DNA from: Curtobacterium sp. MMLR14_010
GTDB taxonomy: Bacteria; Actinomycetota; Actinomycetes; Actinomycetales; Microbacteriaceae
DNA: 64,000 nt
Direction of reading: 5' to 3'
NCBI RefSeq assembly: GCF_001865015.1
Contig: NZ_MJGV01000002.1
Span: 125,848-189,847 of the forward strand
The position numbers and the translations under genes were made by a program. The notes below the pieces were generated by a model that was not told where the DNA came from, made no database searches, and saw nothing but the letters and a program-made list of their open reading frames with translations. Each line of letters opens with the position of its first letter. Position 1 is the stretch's first letter. Shown one piece after another: positions 23,018-31,010 of the stretch.

Positions 23018-24409
23018 TCAGGTCAGCGCGGTGGCGACCAGGTCGAGCAGGACCGTGGCGACCTCGGCCTTCGTGCCGGAGGCCTCCCGCACCACCGCGC
23101 CGCCGGGCACCAGGACCTCGACCTGGTTCTCCTCGCGCTCGAAGCCCGCCGACCAGCCGACGTGGTTCACCACGAGCAGGTCCGCCGGCTTCCTGGCGAT
23201 CTTTGCGCGGCCGAGCTCGATGCGGGCGTCCCGGTCGGGTTCGGTCTCGGCGGCGAACCCCACGATGACCTGCCCCGCACGGCGGTTCGCCACGAGGTCG
23301 GCGAGCACGTCCGGGTTCCGCACCAGCTCGAGCGTCATGCGCTCGCCCTGCGCGTCCTTCTTGAGCTTCTCCTGGAGCACCTCGGCGGGGCGGTAGTCGG
23401 CGACCGCTGCGGTCATCACGACGACGTCGGCCTCGGCGGCTGCGGCGTGCACGGCCTCGGCGAGCTCGAGCGCGGAGCCGACGGGCACGATCCGGGCGTC
23501 GAGGCCGGCGGTCAGGCCCGCGTCGACGTTCGCGGACACCAGGGTGACCGTCGCGCCCCGGGACGCGGCGTCGGCGGCGATCGCCACGCCCTGTCGGCCG
23601 CTCGAGCGGTTGCCGACGAAGCGCACGGGGTCGAAGGGCTCGCGGGTGCCGCCGGCGCTGACGACGACGTGGACGCCGGCCAGGTCGCCCTGCTCGCCGC
23701 GGGCGCCGGTGCCGGCGGGGGAGCCGGTGCCGGCAGCGGGGGAGCCGGTCCCGGCAGCGGGACCGGTGCCGCTGGTGGTCGCGCTGGTCGCGCTGGTCTC
23801 GTCCGCGGTGCCGGCCGGGAGGCTCGGCTCGCCCCCGGTGGTCCGGTGCGCGTCCGTCGTCTGCGCGAGCACCGCGAGGGCCGCCGCCGCGATGTCCTCA
23901 GGCTCCGACATCCGCCCGATGCCGGCGTCGTCCCCGGTGAGCGCGCCGACGACCGGTCCGACGACGTGCACGCCGCGGTCGCGCAGCGTGGCGAGGTTCG
24001 CCCGGGTGGCGGGGTGCTCCCACATCTGCGGGTGCATCGCGGGGGCGACGACGACGGGCGCCTCGGTCGCGAGCAGGGTCGTGCCGAGCAGGTCCCCGGC
24101 GAGTCCCGCAGCCATCCGCGCGAGGGAGTCCGCGGTGGCGGGGGCGACGACCACCAGGTCCGCCCGACGCCCGAGCGACACGTGGCGCACCTCGGCGACG
24201 TCCTCGAACACGCTCGTCGTGACGGGGTTCCGGCTCAGGGCCTCGAGCGTCGGCAGTCCGACGAAGCGCAGCGCGCCCTCGGTCGGGACCACGTGGACGT
24301 CGTGGCCGGCCCTGACGAACTCGCGGATCACCTGCACGGCCTTGTACGCCGCGATCCCTCCGGTGATGCCGACGACGATGGTCCTGCGCTGCTCGGGTGA
24401 TCCGTTCAC
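23018..24409 (-). CDS. coaBC: Bifunctional phosphopantothenoylcysteine decarboxylase/synthetase
   Basis: A 463-aa CoaBC, which condenses 4'-phosphopantothenate with cysteine and decarboxylates the product on the coenzyme A pathway. N-terminal CoaC flavoprotein: GITGGIAAYKAVQVI, APATADSLARMAAG, and PAMHPQMW (the usual PAMN reads PAMH, as in mycobacteria). C-terminal CoaB: VSAGGTREPFDPVRFVGNRSSGRQG and the EKLKKD motif. The linker between domains is inflated by Gly-Thr-Gly-Ser-Pro repeats encoded by a tandem GC-rich repeat at about 23703-23772. GTG 24409 is preferred: TAGCGT ends 7 nt before it. Confidence 0.95.
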   Translation of the reverse strand: MNGSPEQRRTIVVGITGGIAAYKAVQVIREFVRAGHDVHVVPTEGALRFVGLPTLEALSRNPVTTSVFEDVAEVRHVSLGRRADLVVVAPATADSLARMAAGLAGDLLGTTLLATEAPVVVAPAMHPQMWEHPATRANLATLRDRGVHVVGPVVGALTGDDAGIGRMSEPEDIAAAALAVLAQTTDAHRTTGGEPSLPAGTADETSATSATTSGTGPAAGTGSPAAGTGSPAGTGARGEQGDLAGVHVVVSAGGTREPFDPVRFVGNRSSGRQGVAIAADAASRGATVTLVSANVDAGLTAGLDARIVPVGSALELAEAVHAAAAEADVVVMTAAVADYRPAEVLQEKLKKDAQGERMTLELVRNPDVLADLVANRRAGQVIVGFAAETEPDRDARIELGRAKIARKPADLLVVNHVGWSAGFEREENQVEVLVPGGAVVREASGTKAEVATVLLDLVATALT

Positions 24410-24416
24410 GACGGTC

Positions 24417-24465
24417 ACGCTACCCGGACGGCACCGCCTGGCGGTCGGGCGGCGGGTGGCAGGAT
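24417..24465. promoter_or_regulatory. Divergent -10 elements of coaBC and the TANGO2-like gene
   Basis: Minus-strand TAGCGT (24417-24422) lies 7 nt before GTG 24409; plus-strand CAGGAT (24460-24465) lies 7 nt before ATG 24473. Neither gene has a ribosome-binding site, so both look leaderless. Confidence 0.5.
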
Positions 24466-24472
24466 CGACCGC

Positions 24473-25285
24473 ATGTGCACCGTCGTCGTCCGCGTCGATC
24501 CCCGATCGGCGTGGCCCGTCACCATGCTCGCCATGCGTGACGAGTCCCCGTCCCGCCCGTGGGACCCGCCCGCTGCCTGGTGGCCCGACCGCGACCCGTC
24601 CGTCCGTGGTGTCCGCGACCGCGAGGCCGGCGGCGCCTGGCTCGCCGCGTCCGACGAACGGGGTCTCGCCGTCGTGCTGAACCGGTGGGAGGACGTCCCC
24701 TCCGCCGACGGCACCTGGACCACCCGCGGGGTGCTGCCCATCGACGCCGTCGCCGACGGGGAGCTGCCGGGACACGACGGGTCGCTGCCGACGACGCGGG
24801 CGTTCAACCTGGTGCGGGCCACGGCGTCCGGTGCCGAGGTGTTGTCGTGGGACGGCTCGCGTGTCCGGACGACCGAGCTCGGACCCGGCGTGCACATGGT
24901 CACGCACGGTGAGCCGGACGACCCCGCGGCGCCGCGGATCGGCCGGTGGCTCGAGGCTTTCCGGCAGGTCGCCGCGCCGGACGGACCGCCCGAACTCGCG
25001 CCCTTCGACGAGCTCCGTGCGGCGGACGCCGACGCCTCCGCGGGTGCGGACGCCGGGGACGCCGGGGACGGGTGGGGGCCGTGGTTCGGGGTGCTCGCTG
25101 CCTCGGCCGCACTGGCGCCGGACGACCCCGACGCGATCCTCCGCGACACCGTCGAGCCCGAGGGGCACTTCGCGACCCTCTCCATCGTGGCCGCGGCCGT
25201 CGGGCCCGGGCGCACGGTGCTGCAGCACGCACGGCTCGCCGACCCGGGCGACATCAGCGGCTCGGTGGAGCTCCACCGCGCCTGA
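24473..25285 (+). CDS. TANGO2/NRDE family protein
   Basis: A 270-aa member of the NRDE (TANGO2) family, which has an N-terminal-nucleophile hydrolase-like fold; Cys2 immediately after Met would be the nucleophile. The hallmark N-R-D-E reads MRDE here (residues 21-24), followed by RPWDPPAAWW, GAWLAASDERGLAVVLNR and RGVLP. Family roles are poorly defined (heme or lipid handling has been suggested in animals). Near the C-terminus, HFATLSIVAAAVGPGRTVLQHA matches family ends. An Ala/Asp-rich insertion (about 182-200) precedes it. Divergent from coaBC. Confidence 0.82.
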   Translation: MCTVVVRVDPRSAWPVTMLAMRDESPSRPWDPPAAWWPDRDPSVRGVRDREAGGAWLAASDERGLAVVLNRWEDVPSADGTWTTRGVLPIDAVADGELPGHDGSLPTTRAFNLVRATASGAEVLSWDGSRVRTTELGPGVHMVTHGEPDDPAAPRIGRWLEAFRQVAAPDGPPELAPFDELRAADADASAGADAGDAGDGWGPWFGVLAASAALAPDDPDAILRDTVEPEGHFATLSIVAAAVGPGRTVLQHARLADPGDISGSVELHRA

Positions 25286-25315
25286 CCCGCTCGGCCCCGG
25301 TGGGGACACCCGCCC

Positions 25316-25376
25316 GGTGCGAGCTTGCCCACCCAGTGCGGCACGACGACCGCGCACGGGGTGCACAACCTCGCAC
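25316..25376. repeat. Hairpin of the GTGCGAGG family, copy 1
   Basis: Left half GGTGCGAGCTTGCCCACCC (25316-25334, continuing AGTGCG) pairs imperfectly with GGGGTGCACAACCTCGCAC (ending 25376). It starts 30 nt after the TANGO2 gene, at a convergent junction. A companion GCACGGTGC follows at 25392. Related copies: 29406-29465 and 53209 onward. Confidence 0.7.
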
Positions 25377-25441
25377 GGGCCGAGCGACCGCGCACGGTGC
25401 GCCGTGTCGGCAGCGCCGCAACCAGGCCGGCCGACGGGGCC

Positions 25442-26350
25442 TCAGGCCGGCAGGTGGGTCCCCGTCAGGTCCTCGGCCACGGCCCAGAGGCTGCGCGCCA
25501 GGTCCGTGCTCCGGGCCGAGCGGGGGATCGACGCGACGCTGGTCGGGCCGGTGATGCCGAAGGCGCCGGCAGGGCCGTAGTAGGCCCCGCCCGTGGCGGA
25601 ACGACCGACCGCGGCGAACAACAGCGGCTCGCTGCCCTGCTCGACGCCCTGGGTCCACGGCCACGCCCGCTGGTCCGTCGACACCGGCGCCGACCGACCG
25701 AGCGACCGCCCGGCGGACTGCAGGTTCGTGCGCGTGTAGCCCGGGTGCGCGGCGGTGCTGAGGAGCGGCCAGTCGAGTTCGACCGACAGCGTGTGCAGGT
25801 GCAGCGCGAGCAGCAGGTCGGCGAGCTTCGACTGGGCGTAGGCGCGGAACGGTGCGTACCCGTGGTGCCACTGCAGGTCCTCGAACCGGATGCGCCCCGG
25901 CACGGCCGCGAGGCTCGACATCGTCGCCACCCGCGGCGCCTCGGCCCGGAGCAGCGCCGGCATCAGCAGGTTCGTCAGCGCGAAGGGGCCGAGGTAGTTC
26001 GTGCCGAACTGCAGCTCGAACCCGTCGACGGTCTCGAAGCGCTCGCGAGGCGCCATCACGCCCGCGTTGTTCACGAGCACGTCGAGCGGCCGGTCGTCGT
26101 CGAGCACGCCCGCGGCGAAGCGGCGCACGCTCGCGAGGTCGGCGAGGTCGAGCTCGCGGACCTCCACCGAGGCGCCCGGGTGAGCGGCACGGATCTCGTC
26201 GGCGGCGGCCTCGCCCTTCGACGTCGTGCGCACGGCGATGACGACGTCGGCACCGGCGGCGGCCAGGCGCGTGGCGGTCTCCTTGCCGGTGCCGCTGTTG
26301 GACCCGGTGACGATGATGCGTCGGCCGGTCTGGTCGGGGATCTGCGGCAT
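25442..26350 (-). CDS. Short-chain dehydrogenase/reductase
   Basis: A 302-aa SDR of the retinol-dehydrogenase/WW-oxidoreductase-like type. The cofactor motif is TGSNSGTGK (12-20; family consensus TGxxxGxG), with NNAG at about 91-94, the catalytic Tyr and Lys in FRAYAQSKLADLLLALHLH, and AHPGYTRTNLQ after it. NADP preference is suggested by RTTSK after the second strand. Substrate unknown. ATG 26350 has TACCGT 7 nt upstream (leaderless). Confidence 0.9.
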   Translation of the reverse strand: MPQIPDQTGRRIIVTGSNSGTGKETATRLAAAGADVVIAVRTTSKGEAAADEIRAAHPGASVEVRELDLADLASVRRFAAGVLDDDRPLDVLVNNAGVMAPRERFETVDGFELQFGTNYLGPFALTNLLMPALLRAEAPRVATMSSLAAVPGRIRFEDLQWHHGYAPFRAYAQSKLADLLLALHLHTLSVELDWPLLSTAAHPGYTRTNLQSAGRSLGRSAPVSTDQRAWPWTQGVEQGSEPLLFAAVGRSATGGAYYGPAGAFGITGPTSVASIPRSARSTDLARSLWAVAEDLTGTHLPA

Positions 26351-26357
26351 GGGCGCG

Positions 26358-26363
26358 ACGGTA
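26358..26363 (-). promoter_or_regulatory. -10 element of the SDR gene
   Basis: TACCGT on the minus strand with a 7-nt gap to ATG 26350 and no ribosome-binding site. Confidence 0.5.
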
Positions 26364-26411
26364 CACGCGGGGCCTGCCGACCCCTCGCGTCCGTCGTCCC
26401 CCTGTGGTAGA

Positions 26412-26429
26412 TTCATGCGTACGCATCAA
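26412..26429. promoter_or_regulatory. Palindromic operator candidate upstream of the LLM monooxygenase
   Basis: A perfect 12-bp palindrome ATGCGTACGCAT (26415-26426), extended to TTCATGCGTACGCATCAA by matching TT and AA ends, lies 16 nt before the start codon and just ahead of the AGGAGG ribosome-binding site. It is placed to block transcription; the regulator is not identifiable here. Confidence 0.5.
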
Positions 26430-26442
26430 CAGGAGGCATCGC

Positions 26443-27552
26443 ATGAGCAACGCATTCGGCACCGGTCGTCCCTCGGACGTCCCGCCGCCCGCACCGGACC
26501 GCGTCGGTCCCGTGCAGCTCGGCCTCGACACGTTCGGCGACGTCACCGACCGCCTCGACGGCACCACCCGCACCCACGCCCAGAGCCTCCGCGACCTCGT
26601 CGACGAGGCCGTCCTCGCCGACCAGGTGGGCATCGACTTCATCGGCGTGGGGGAGCACCACCGCGCCGACTACTCCGTGAGCGCCCCCGAGGTCGTCCTC
26701 GCCGCCATCGCCGCCCGCACCGAGCGCATCCGCATGGGGTCCGCCGTCACCGTGCTGTCCTCCGACGACCCGGTCCGCGTGTACGAGCGCTTCGCCACCG
26801 TCGACGCGCTCTCGAACGGCCGCGCCGAGGTCATCCTCGGCCGCGGGTCCTTCACCGAGTCCTTCCCGCTCTTCGGCTTCGACCTGTCCGACTACGAGGT
26901 CCTCTTCGAGGAGAAGCTCCAGCTCTGGGCAGCCCTCCGCGGCGGCGACACCGTCACGTGGAGCGGCACCAAGCGCGCCCCGCTGACCGAGCAGGACGTC
27001 TTCCCGAAGCTCGAGCACGGCCCCATCCCGACGTGGATCGGCGTCGGCGGCTCGCCCCAGTCGGTCATCCGCGCCGCGTCCTACGGCATGCCGCTGTTCC
27101 TCGCGATCATCGGCGGGCAGCCCGCGCAGTTCGCACCGTTCTCGCGCCTGTACCGCCAGGCCCTCGACCAGCTCGAGATCCCGCAGCAGCCGATCGCGAT
27201 GCACTCGCCCGGGTTCATCGCCGCGACCGACGAGGAAGCCGCCGAGCGCTACTGGCCGTACCACAAGGACGTCACCGACCGTCTGGGTCGCGAACGCGGC
27301 TGGCCGCCCCTCGACGTCGCGCAGTACCAGGCCGGGCTCTCCGCCGGCGGGTCGCTCTACGTCGGCTCCCCGGAGACCGTCGCCCGCAAGATCGCGCGCA
27401 ACATGCGGATCCTCGGCGTCTCCCGCTTCGACATGCGCTACGCCACCGGGCGCCTGCCGCACGAGGACATGATGCGCTCCATCGAGCTCTACGGCACCGC
27501 GGTCGCCCCGCGGGTCCGCGAGCTCCTGGCGGAGCCCGTCCCCGTCCCGTGA
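26443..27552 (+). CDS. LLM-class (luciferase-like) flavin-dependent monooxygenase
   Basis: A 369-aa bacterial-luciferase-family protein (flavin-dependent oxidoreductase, TIM barrel). Typical segments: LGLDTFGDV, LVDEAVLADQVGIDFIGVGEHHRADYSVSAPEVVLAAIAARTERIRMGSAVTVL, FATVDALSNGRAEVILGRG and WIGVGGSPQSVIRAASYG. Substrate and reduced-flavin supplier are unknown. AGGAGG at 26431-26436 sets ATG 26443; an in-frame ATG 13 codons upstream would place the palindrome inside the gene. A perfect 25-bp-arm hairpin follows 14 nt after the stop. Confidence 0.9.
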   Translation: MSNAFGTGRPSDVPPPAPDRVGPVQLGLDTFGDVTDRLDGTTRTHAQSLRDLVDEAVLADQVGIDFIGVGEHHRADYSVSAPEVVLAAIAARTERIRMGSAVTVLSSDDPVRVYERFATVDALSNGRAEVILGRGSFTESFPLFGFDLSDYEVLFEEKLQLWAALRGGDTVTWSGTKRAPLTEQDVFPKLEHGPIPTWIGVGGSPQSVIRAASYGMPLFLAIIGGQPAQFAPFSRLYRQALDQLEIPQQPIAMHSPGFIAATDEEAAERYWPYHKDVTDRLGRERGWPPLDVAQYQAGLSAGGSLYVGSPETVARKIARNMRILGVSRFDMRYATGRLPHEDMMRSIELYGTAVAPRVRELLAEPVPVP

Positions 27553-27566
27553 GGGCTTTCCCCCGC

Positions 27567-27627
27567 ATCGAGGGAGCAGCAATCGTCGAGTCGGCCCAGG
27601 TCACTCGACGATTGCTGCTCCCTCGAT
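27567..27627. repeat. Perfect long hairpin, copy 2 of the GAGGGAGCAG family
   Basis: Arms 27567-27591 and 27603-27627 are exact reverse complements over 25 nt (ATCGAGGGAGCAGCAATCGT continuing CGAGT) around an 11-nt loop. It sits 14 nt after the monooxygenase stop and could terminate it. Its sequence matches the hairpin at 10025-10087 behind a dipeptidase gene. Confidence 0.85.
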
Positions 27628-27709
27628 CGCGTCGTGGGCACAGAAGGGCACGCGGCACGGCCTGGAGGCCCGGGGCGCGTCCGCCGCATCCACTCACGGG
27701 AGCGCCGGG

Positions 27710-27715
27710 TAGCGT
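27710..27715 (+). promoter_or_regulatory. -10 element of the hypothetical gene at 27723
   Basis: TAGCGT followed by 7 nt and ATG 27723; no ribosome-binding site, so the mRNA is probably leaderless. Confidence 0.5.
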
Positions 27716-27722
27716 CCACCGC

Positions 27723-28346
27723 ATGCCACAGCACTCCAGCATGATCGAACGTCGCTTCCGTGGCCGGATCATGGGCGTCGGCACGACCTCGGGCGTCCGG
27801 CTCGTCATCGGGATGTGGGAGCAGTCCCCGTTCGGTGCGTTCACGGACGTCTTCGTGGAGCTGCCCGACGGGTCGAGCGTGCTGCTCGCCCCGGACGAGA
27901 TCGTCGCCGCCTACGTCTCCGGCACCTACCGGTTCGACGCGGTCGACGTCCTGCCCGTGAACGCCAGGCGCACGGCGGCCGGCCTGGAGCTCGACGCCGG
28001 GCAGCTCCGCGCGACCATCGACGTCGGCACCATCTCGCCGCTCGGTCGGCTGCTCCGCGTCGTGCCGAAGGCGATCGCCCGCGACCCCAGGTGGCTCCGG
28101 ACGATCAACCCCATCGCGCGGCTCGTCGCACCGGGCGCCGGCACCGCTGGTTCGGCGGGCAACGGCCGCCGCGAGTACTACGGCGTGACCGGGGCGCACG
28201 ACGTCACCGGCGTCCGCGGGACCTGGGCGGGGGAGCCCCTCGGGGACCTCGCGCCGCTCGACCCGCCGGTGCGCTTCGGCTTCGCGTCGATGCCGCGCAT
28301 CCCGCAGGTCGTCGACGTCGAGACGACCATCCACGAGCCCGCCTGA
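27723..28346 (+). CDS. Conserved hypothetical cytoplasmic protein
   Basis: A 207-aa protein without signal peptide, membrane segment or catalytic motif that I can recognise. It has an N-terminal beta-rich part (RGRIMGVGTTSGVRLVIGMWEQSPFGAFTDVFVELPDGSSVLLAPDEIVAAYV) that resembles small actinobacterial proteins of unknown function, then RLLRVVPKAIARDPRWLRTINPIARLV, and a C-terminal part ending VVDVETTIHEPA. The conserved-looking WLRTINPIARLV hints at a folded, family-specific domain. ATG 27723 is supported by the -10 hexamer; ATG 27741 is an alternative. Confidence 0.7.
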   Translation: MPQHSSMIERRFRGRIMGVGTTSGVRLVIGMWEQSPFGAFTDVFVELPDGSSVLLAPDEIVAAYVSGTYRFDAVDVLPVNARRTAAGLELDAGQLRATIDVGTISPLGRLLRVVPKAIARDPRWLRTINPIARLVAPGAGTAGSAGNGRREYYGVTGAHDVTGVRGTWAGEPLGDLAPLDPPVRFGFASMPRIPQVVDVETTIHEPA

Positions 28347-28531
28347 CGGACCCGCACCGCGCGCTCCGCAGCCGGCGGGGCGGGGCCGTGCCGAGCCTCC
28401 AGGCCGGGTCTGGAGCCGCTCGTCGGCGTGCTGGACGTGTCCAGGCTGGAGGGGCAGACTGACCCGAACGGTACGCCCCCGGGTTGCCCGGCCAGGTCGG
28501 TGCAACGGGGCACTCGATGCGAAGGAGCACC

Positions 28532-29023
28532 ATGACCGACACGCAGGCAGACCAGCTCGCCGCCATCTCGGACATCGTCCACGGAGCCCGAACAGCCCTC
28601 CTGACCACGGTCAGCGAGGACGGGTCCCTGCACGCACGACCACTCGCGGTGCAGGACAAGACCTTCCACCGGACCCTGCGCTTCCTGGTGCAGGACGGCA
28701 GCGAGAAGGTCGCCGACATCGCCAGGAACCCCCACGTGAACGTCGCGATCGAGTCCCAGGGCGGGTACCTCTCGATCGCGGGGACGGCCACGGTCACGAA
28801 GGACGACTCGGTCATCGACGAGCTGTGGTCACCGTTCGCCGAGGCCTGGTTCCCGGACGGGCGGGACGACCCCTCGATCCGGCTCCTCACCGTCGAGGGC
28901 GACTCGGTCGAGTACTGGACGCAGGACACCGGCACGGTGGGGACCCTCGTGCAGACGATGAAGGCGGCGCTCGGGCGGGAGTCCACGCCCGACGTCGGCA
29001 GCCACGGGACGGTCGAGCTCTAG
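28532..29023 (+). CDS. General-stress-type pyridoxamine 5'-phosphate oxidase-fold protein
   Basis: A 163-aa split-barrel flavin-binding-fold protein of the general stress protein 26 group. MTDTQADQLAAISDIVHGARTALLTTVSEDGSLHARPLAVQD, then LRFLVQDGSEKVADIARNPHVNVAIESQGGYLSIAGTATVTKD is typical; LWSPFAEAWFPDGRDDPSIRLLTVEGDSVEYW ends the core. These bind FMN or a related cofactor; activity is unproven. GAAGGAG (28521-28527) precedes ATG 28532. It borders a 524-bp gene-free interval full of hairpins. Confidence 0.88.
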   Translation: MTDTQADQLAAISDIVHGARTALLTTVSEDGSLHARPLAVQDKTFHRTLRFLVQDGSEKVADIARNPHVNVAIESQGGYLSIAGTATVTKDDSVIDELWSPFAEAWFPDGRDDPSIRLLTVEGDSVEYWTQDTGTVGTLVQTMKAALGRESTPDVGSHGTVEL

Positions 29024-29055
29024 GGGGGGGCGGTACGGGCGGGCGGTGCGGGCGT

Positions 29056-29351
29056 GAGACACCGGCGTCTCGATCTGAGACGCCGGTGTCACCGCTAGAC
29101 GCCTGGATGTACGTGAGACGCCGCGGGAAACTGCGGCGTCTCGGCGCCCGAGCGGTGTCTCACCCAGACGCCGGTGTCTCGTGGAGCGGGAGCGAAACGC
29201 CCCCGTCAGCGGGATGTGCGGGCATGAGACACCGGCGTCTCGAGCTGAGACGCCGGTGTCACCGCGAGACGCCTGGATGTACGCGAGACGCCGCCGAAAC
29301 CTGCGGCGTCTCGGCGCCCGAGCGGTGTCTCAGCGAGACGCCGGTGTCTCG
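29056..29351. repeat. Cluster 1 of the GAGACGCCGGTGTCTC palindromic repeat (two 126-bp direct copies, 170-bp period)
   Basis: Two direct copies start at 29056 and 29226. Each holds GAGACACCGGCGTCTC facing its complement GAGACGCCGGTGTC a few nt later, then a stem GAGACGCCGC / GCGGCGTCTC around a GAAA-containing loop, then GCGGTGTCTC and GACGCCGGTGTCTCG. Sequence between copies is less conserved. The whole 29024-29547 interval, between convergent genes, contains this cluster plus the hairpin at 29406 and no gene. Cluster 2 is at 54886-55490. Confidence 0.92.
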
Positions 29352-29405
29352 CGTCGTGATCTCGGCAGCGTGATCGAAGCTTGCACGGTGCGGGATCTCT
29401 CGGCT

Positions 29406-29465
29406 GGTGCGAGGTTCGGCGCCCCGTGCGGCCCTACGAGCTCGCACGGGGTGGTCAACCTCGCA
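29406..29465. repeat. Hairpin of the GTGCGAGG family, copy 2
   Basis: GGTGCGAGGTTCGGCGCCCC (29406-29425, then GTGCG) faces CGCACGGGGTGGTCAACCTC (29443-29462, then GCA). Pairing is near-perfect at both ends with a central mismatch patch. A companion GCACGGTGCG precedes it at about 29384. It is 83 bp beyond the 3' end of the mannosyltransferase-like gene. Confidence 0.7.
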
Positions 29466-29547
29466 TGGATGCAGCCACGCACCCGCCCGCACGCGTGTCC
29501 GCGCGCGCCCGCACCCGCACCCGCCCGCGCCCGGCCCCCGCCCGCCG

Positions 29548-30789
29548 TCACGGGGGCCCGAGCAGCCACAGCACCGCGACGAGCACCGGCTGCCCGAGCA
29601 CCGCGCACGTGACGAGGGTCCGTCGCATCCACGGCGTCGCGACGAGCTCGGGCGACCCGAGCAGCGGCGCGAGCGGCATGAGCAGCCGCGGGGTGGAGGC
29701 CATCGGCAGCGACACCGCGAACACGTAGAGCGCGTACGCCCCCGAGAACACCAGCGTCGTGGTCCCCAGCGTGCGGGTCGACCGGCGCAGCAGCCACAGC
29801 GGGTACCCGACGAGCAGCCCGATCACGATCATGACCCCGCCGACGCCGAGCCACTTCGCCGTCGTCAGGAACCACGGCGTCAGCGGCATGAACTCGACGC
29901 GCCCGATGAAGTTCACCCACCAGGACATCTCCGTGGCGAGGTAGGCGTCCGGCTGCCCGGTCACGTGCGCGGCGACGAAGGGCCACGCGAGCCCGGCCAG
30001 CACCATCGTCACGCCGGCCCCGACGACCCGCAGCAGCTCGCCGCGCGGGAACCCGTCGAGCACGCGGTCGGACCCGCGGCGCAGCTGGACCAGCCGCATG
30101 ACGGTGATCACGCCGAGCGTCAGCGGCAGCGCCAGGGCCCCCGGCCGGGTGAAGGCGGCGGCGACGCCGAGCAGCGTCAGCAGCCCGTACCGCCGGTGCT
30201 CCAGCGCCAGGAGCGCGCCGAACGTCAGCGCGAGGAACGTGCTCTCCGCGTACCCGACCTGCAGCAGGAAGGACAGCGGGCCGCACGTGAAGAAGAAGAC
30301 CGCCCACATGGCGGCGGCGTCGCCGGCACGCTCGCGGACGAGTCGGTGCAGGAGCAGCGCCGCGACGAAGCCGGCGAGCAGCGCCACAGCCGGTGCGCCG
30401 ACGTCGAACGGCAGCCCAGTGGAGATCGTGAGCAGCCGGATGGTGAAGGGGAACGCCGGCAGGAAGGCCCAGGCGTTCTGCGCGACGTGCCCGGCGGCGT
30501 CGAGCGGCAGTGTCGTCGGGTACCCGTGCAGCGAGATCTGCTCGTAGTACTGGCCATCCCAGGACGTCAGGAACCGCAGGAACCCGTGCTCGTTCCCCCA
30601 GATCGCGTTCTCGGGTTGCGACCTCGCCATCAGCGGGTACGCCAGCGCGAGCCAGAGCGTCGAGACGAGACGACCGCCGGTCCAGACCAGCAGCACGGCC
30701 GCCCATGCCGGCAGGGTCGCCACGGCGTCGATCGCCCGGCGTCGACCGGTCGCGATCGACTGCGGCAGAGTCCCGTCGAGGCGGGTCAC
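29548..30789 (-). CDS. GT-C-type membrane mannosyltransferase-like protein (PIG-V-like)
   Basis: A 413-aa polytopic membrane protein with about eight to ten hydrophobic helices. The first extracytoplasmic loop has NAIWGNEHGFLRFLTSWDGQYYEQISLHGYP, the acidic, aromatic loop of GT-C glycosyltransferases; the D-x-x-Y-Y pattern and later AGHVAQNAWAFLPAFPFTIRLL resemble the PIG-V/GPI-mannosyltransferase-II group. Such bacterial proteins are thought to transfer mannose from a polyprenyl-phosphate donor to a surface acceptor; substrates here are unknown. GTG 30789. No glycan-synthesis genes are adjacent. Confidence 0.82.
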   Translation of the reverse strand: MTRLDGTLPQSIATGRRRAIDAVATLPAWAAVLLVWTGGRLVSTLWLALAYPLMARSQPENAIWGNEHGFLRFLTSWDGQYYEQISLHGYPTTLPLDAAGHVAQNAWAFLPAFPFTIRLLTISTGLPFDVGAPAVALLAGFVAALLLHRLVRERAGDAAAMWAVFFFTCGPLSFLLQVGYAESTFLALTFGALLALEHRRYGLLTLLGVAAAFTRPGALALPLTLGVITVMRLVQLRRGSDRVLDGFPRGELLRVVGAGVTMVLAGLAWPFVAAHVTGQPDAYLATEMSWWVNFIGRVEFMPLTPWFLTTAKWLGVGGVMIVIGLLVGYPLWLLRRSTRTLGTTTLVFSGAYALYVFAVSLPMASTPRLLMPLAPLLGSPELVATPWMRRTLVTCAVLGQPVLVAVLWLLGPP

Positions 30790-31010
30790 GTGTGTGTCCC
30801 ACGTCGTGCGGGCAGAGCAGACGGCACCTCAGAAGGGTAGCGAGCGAACGCTGGACGGTCCCCGTCGGCCCGGCCGACACGCGGCAGGGACCGGACGGGA
30901 GGCTCGCCCTGCGTTGTGCAGGCCGGAAAGCGCAGGTCCCGTGGCCGGCCCCGGCGACCGTGGCGGCCCTAGCCTGGAGGCCCCGTCCGCTCGCCCCAGG
31001 AGGAGCCACC

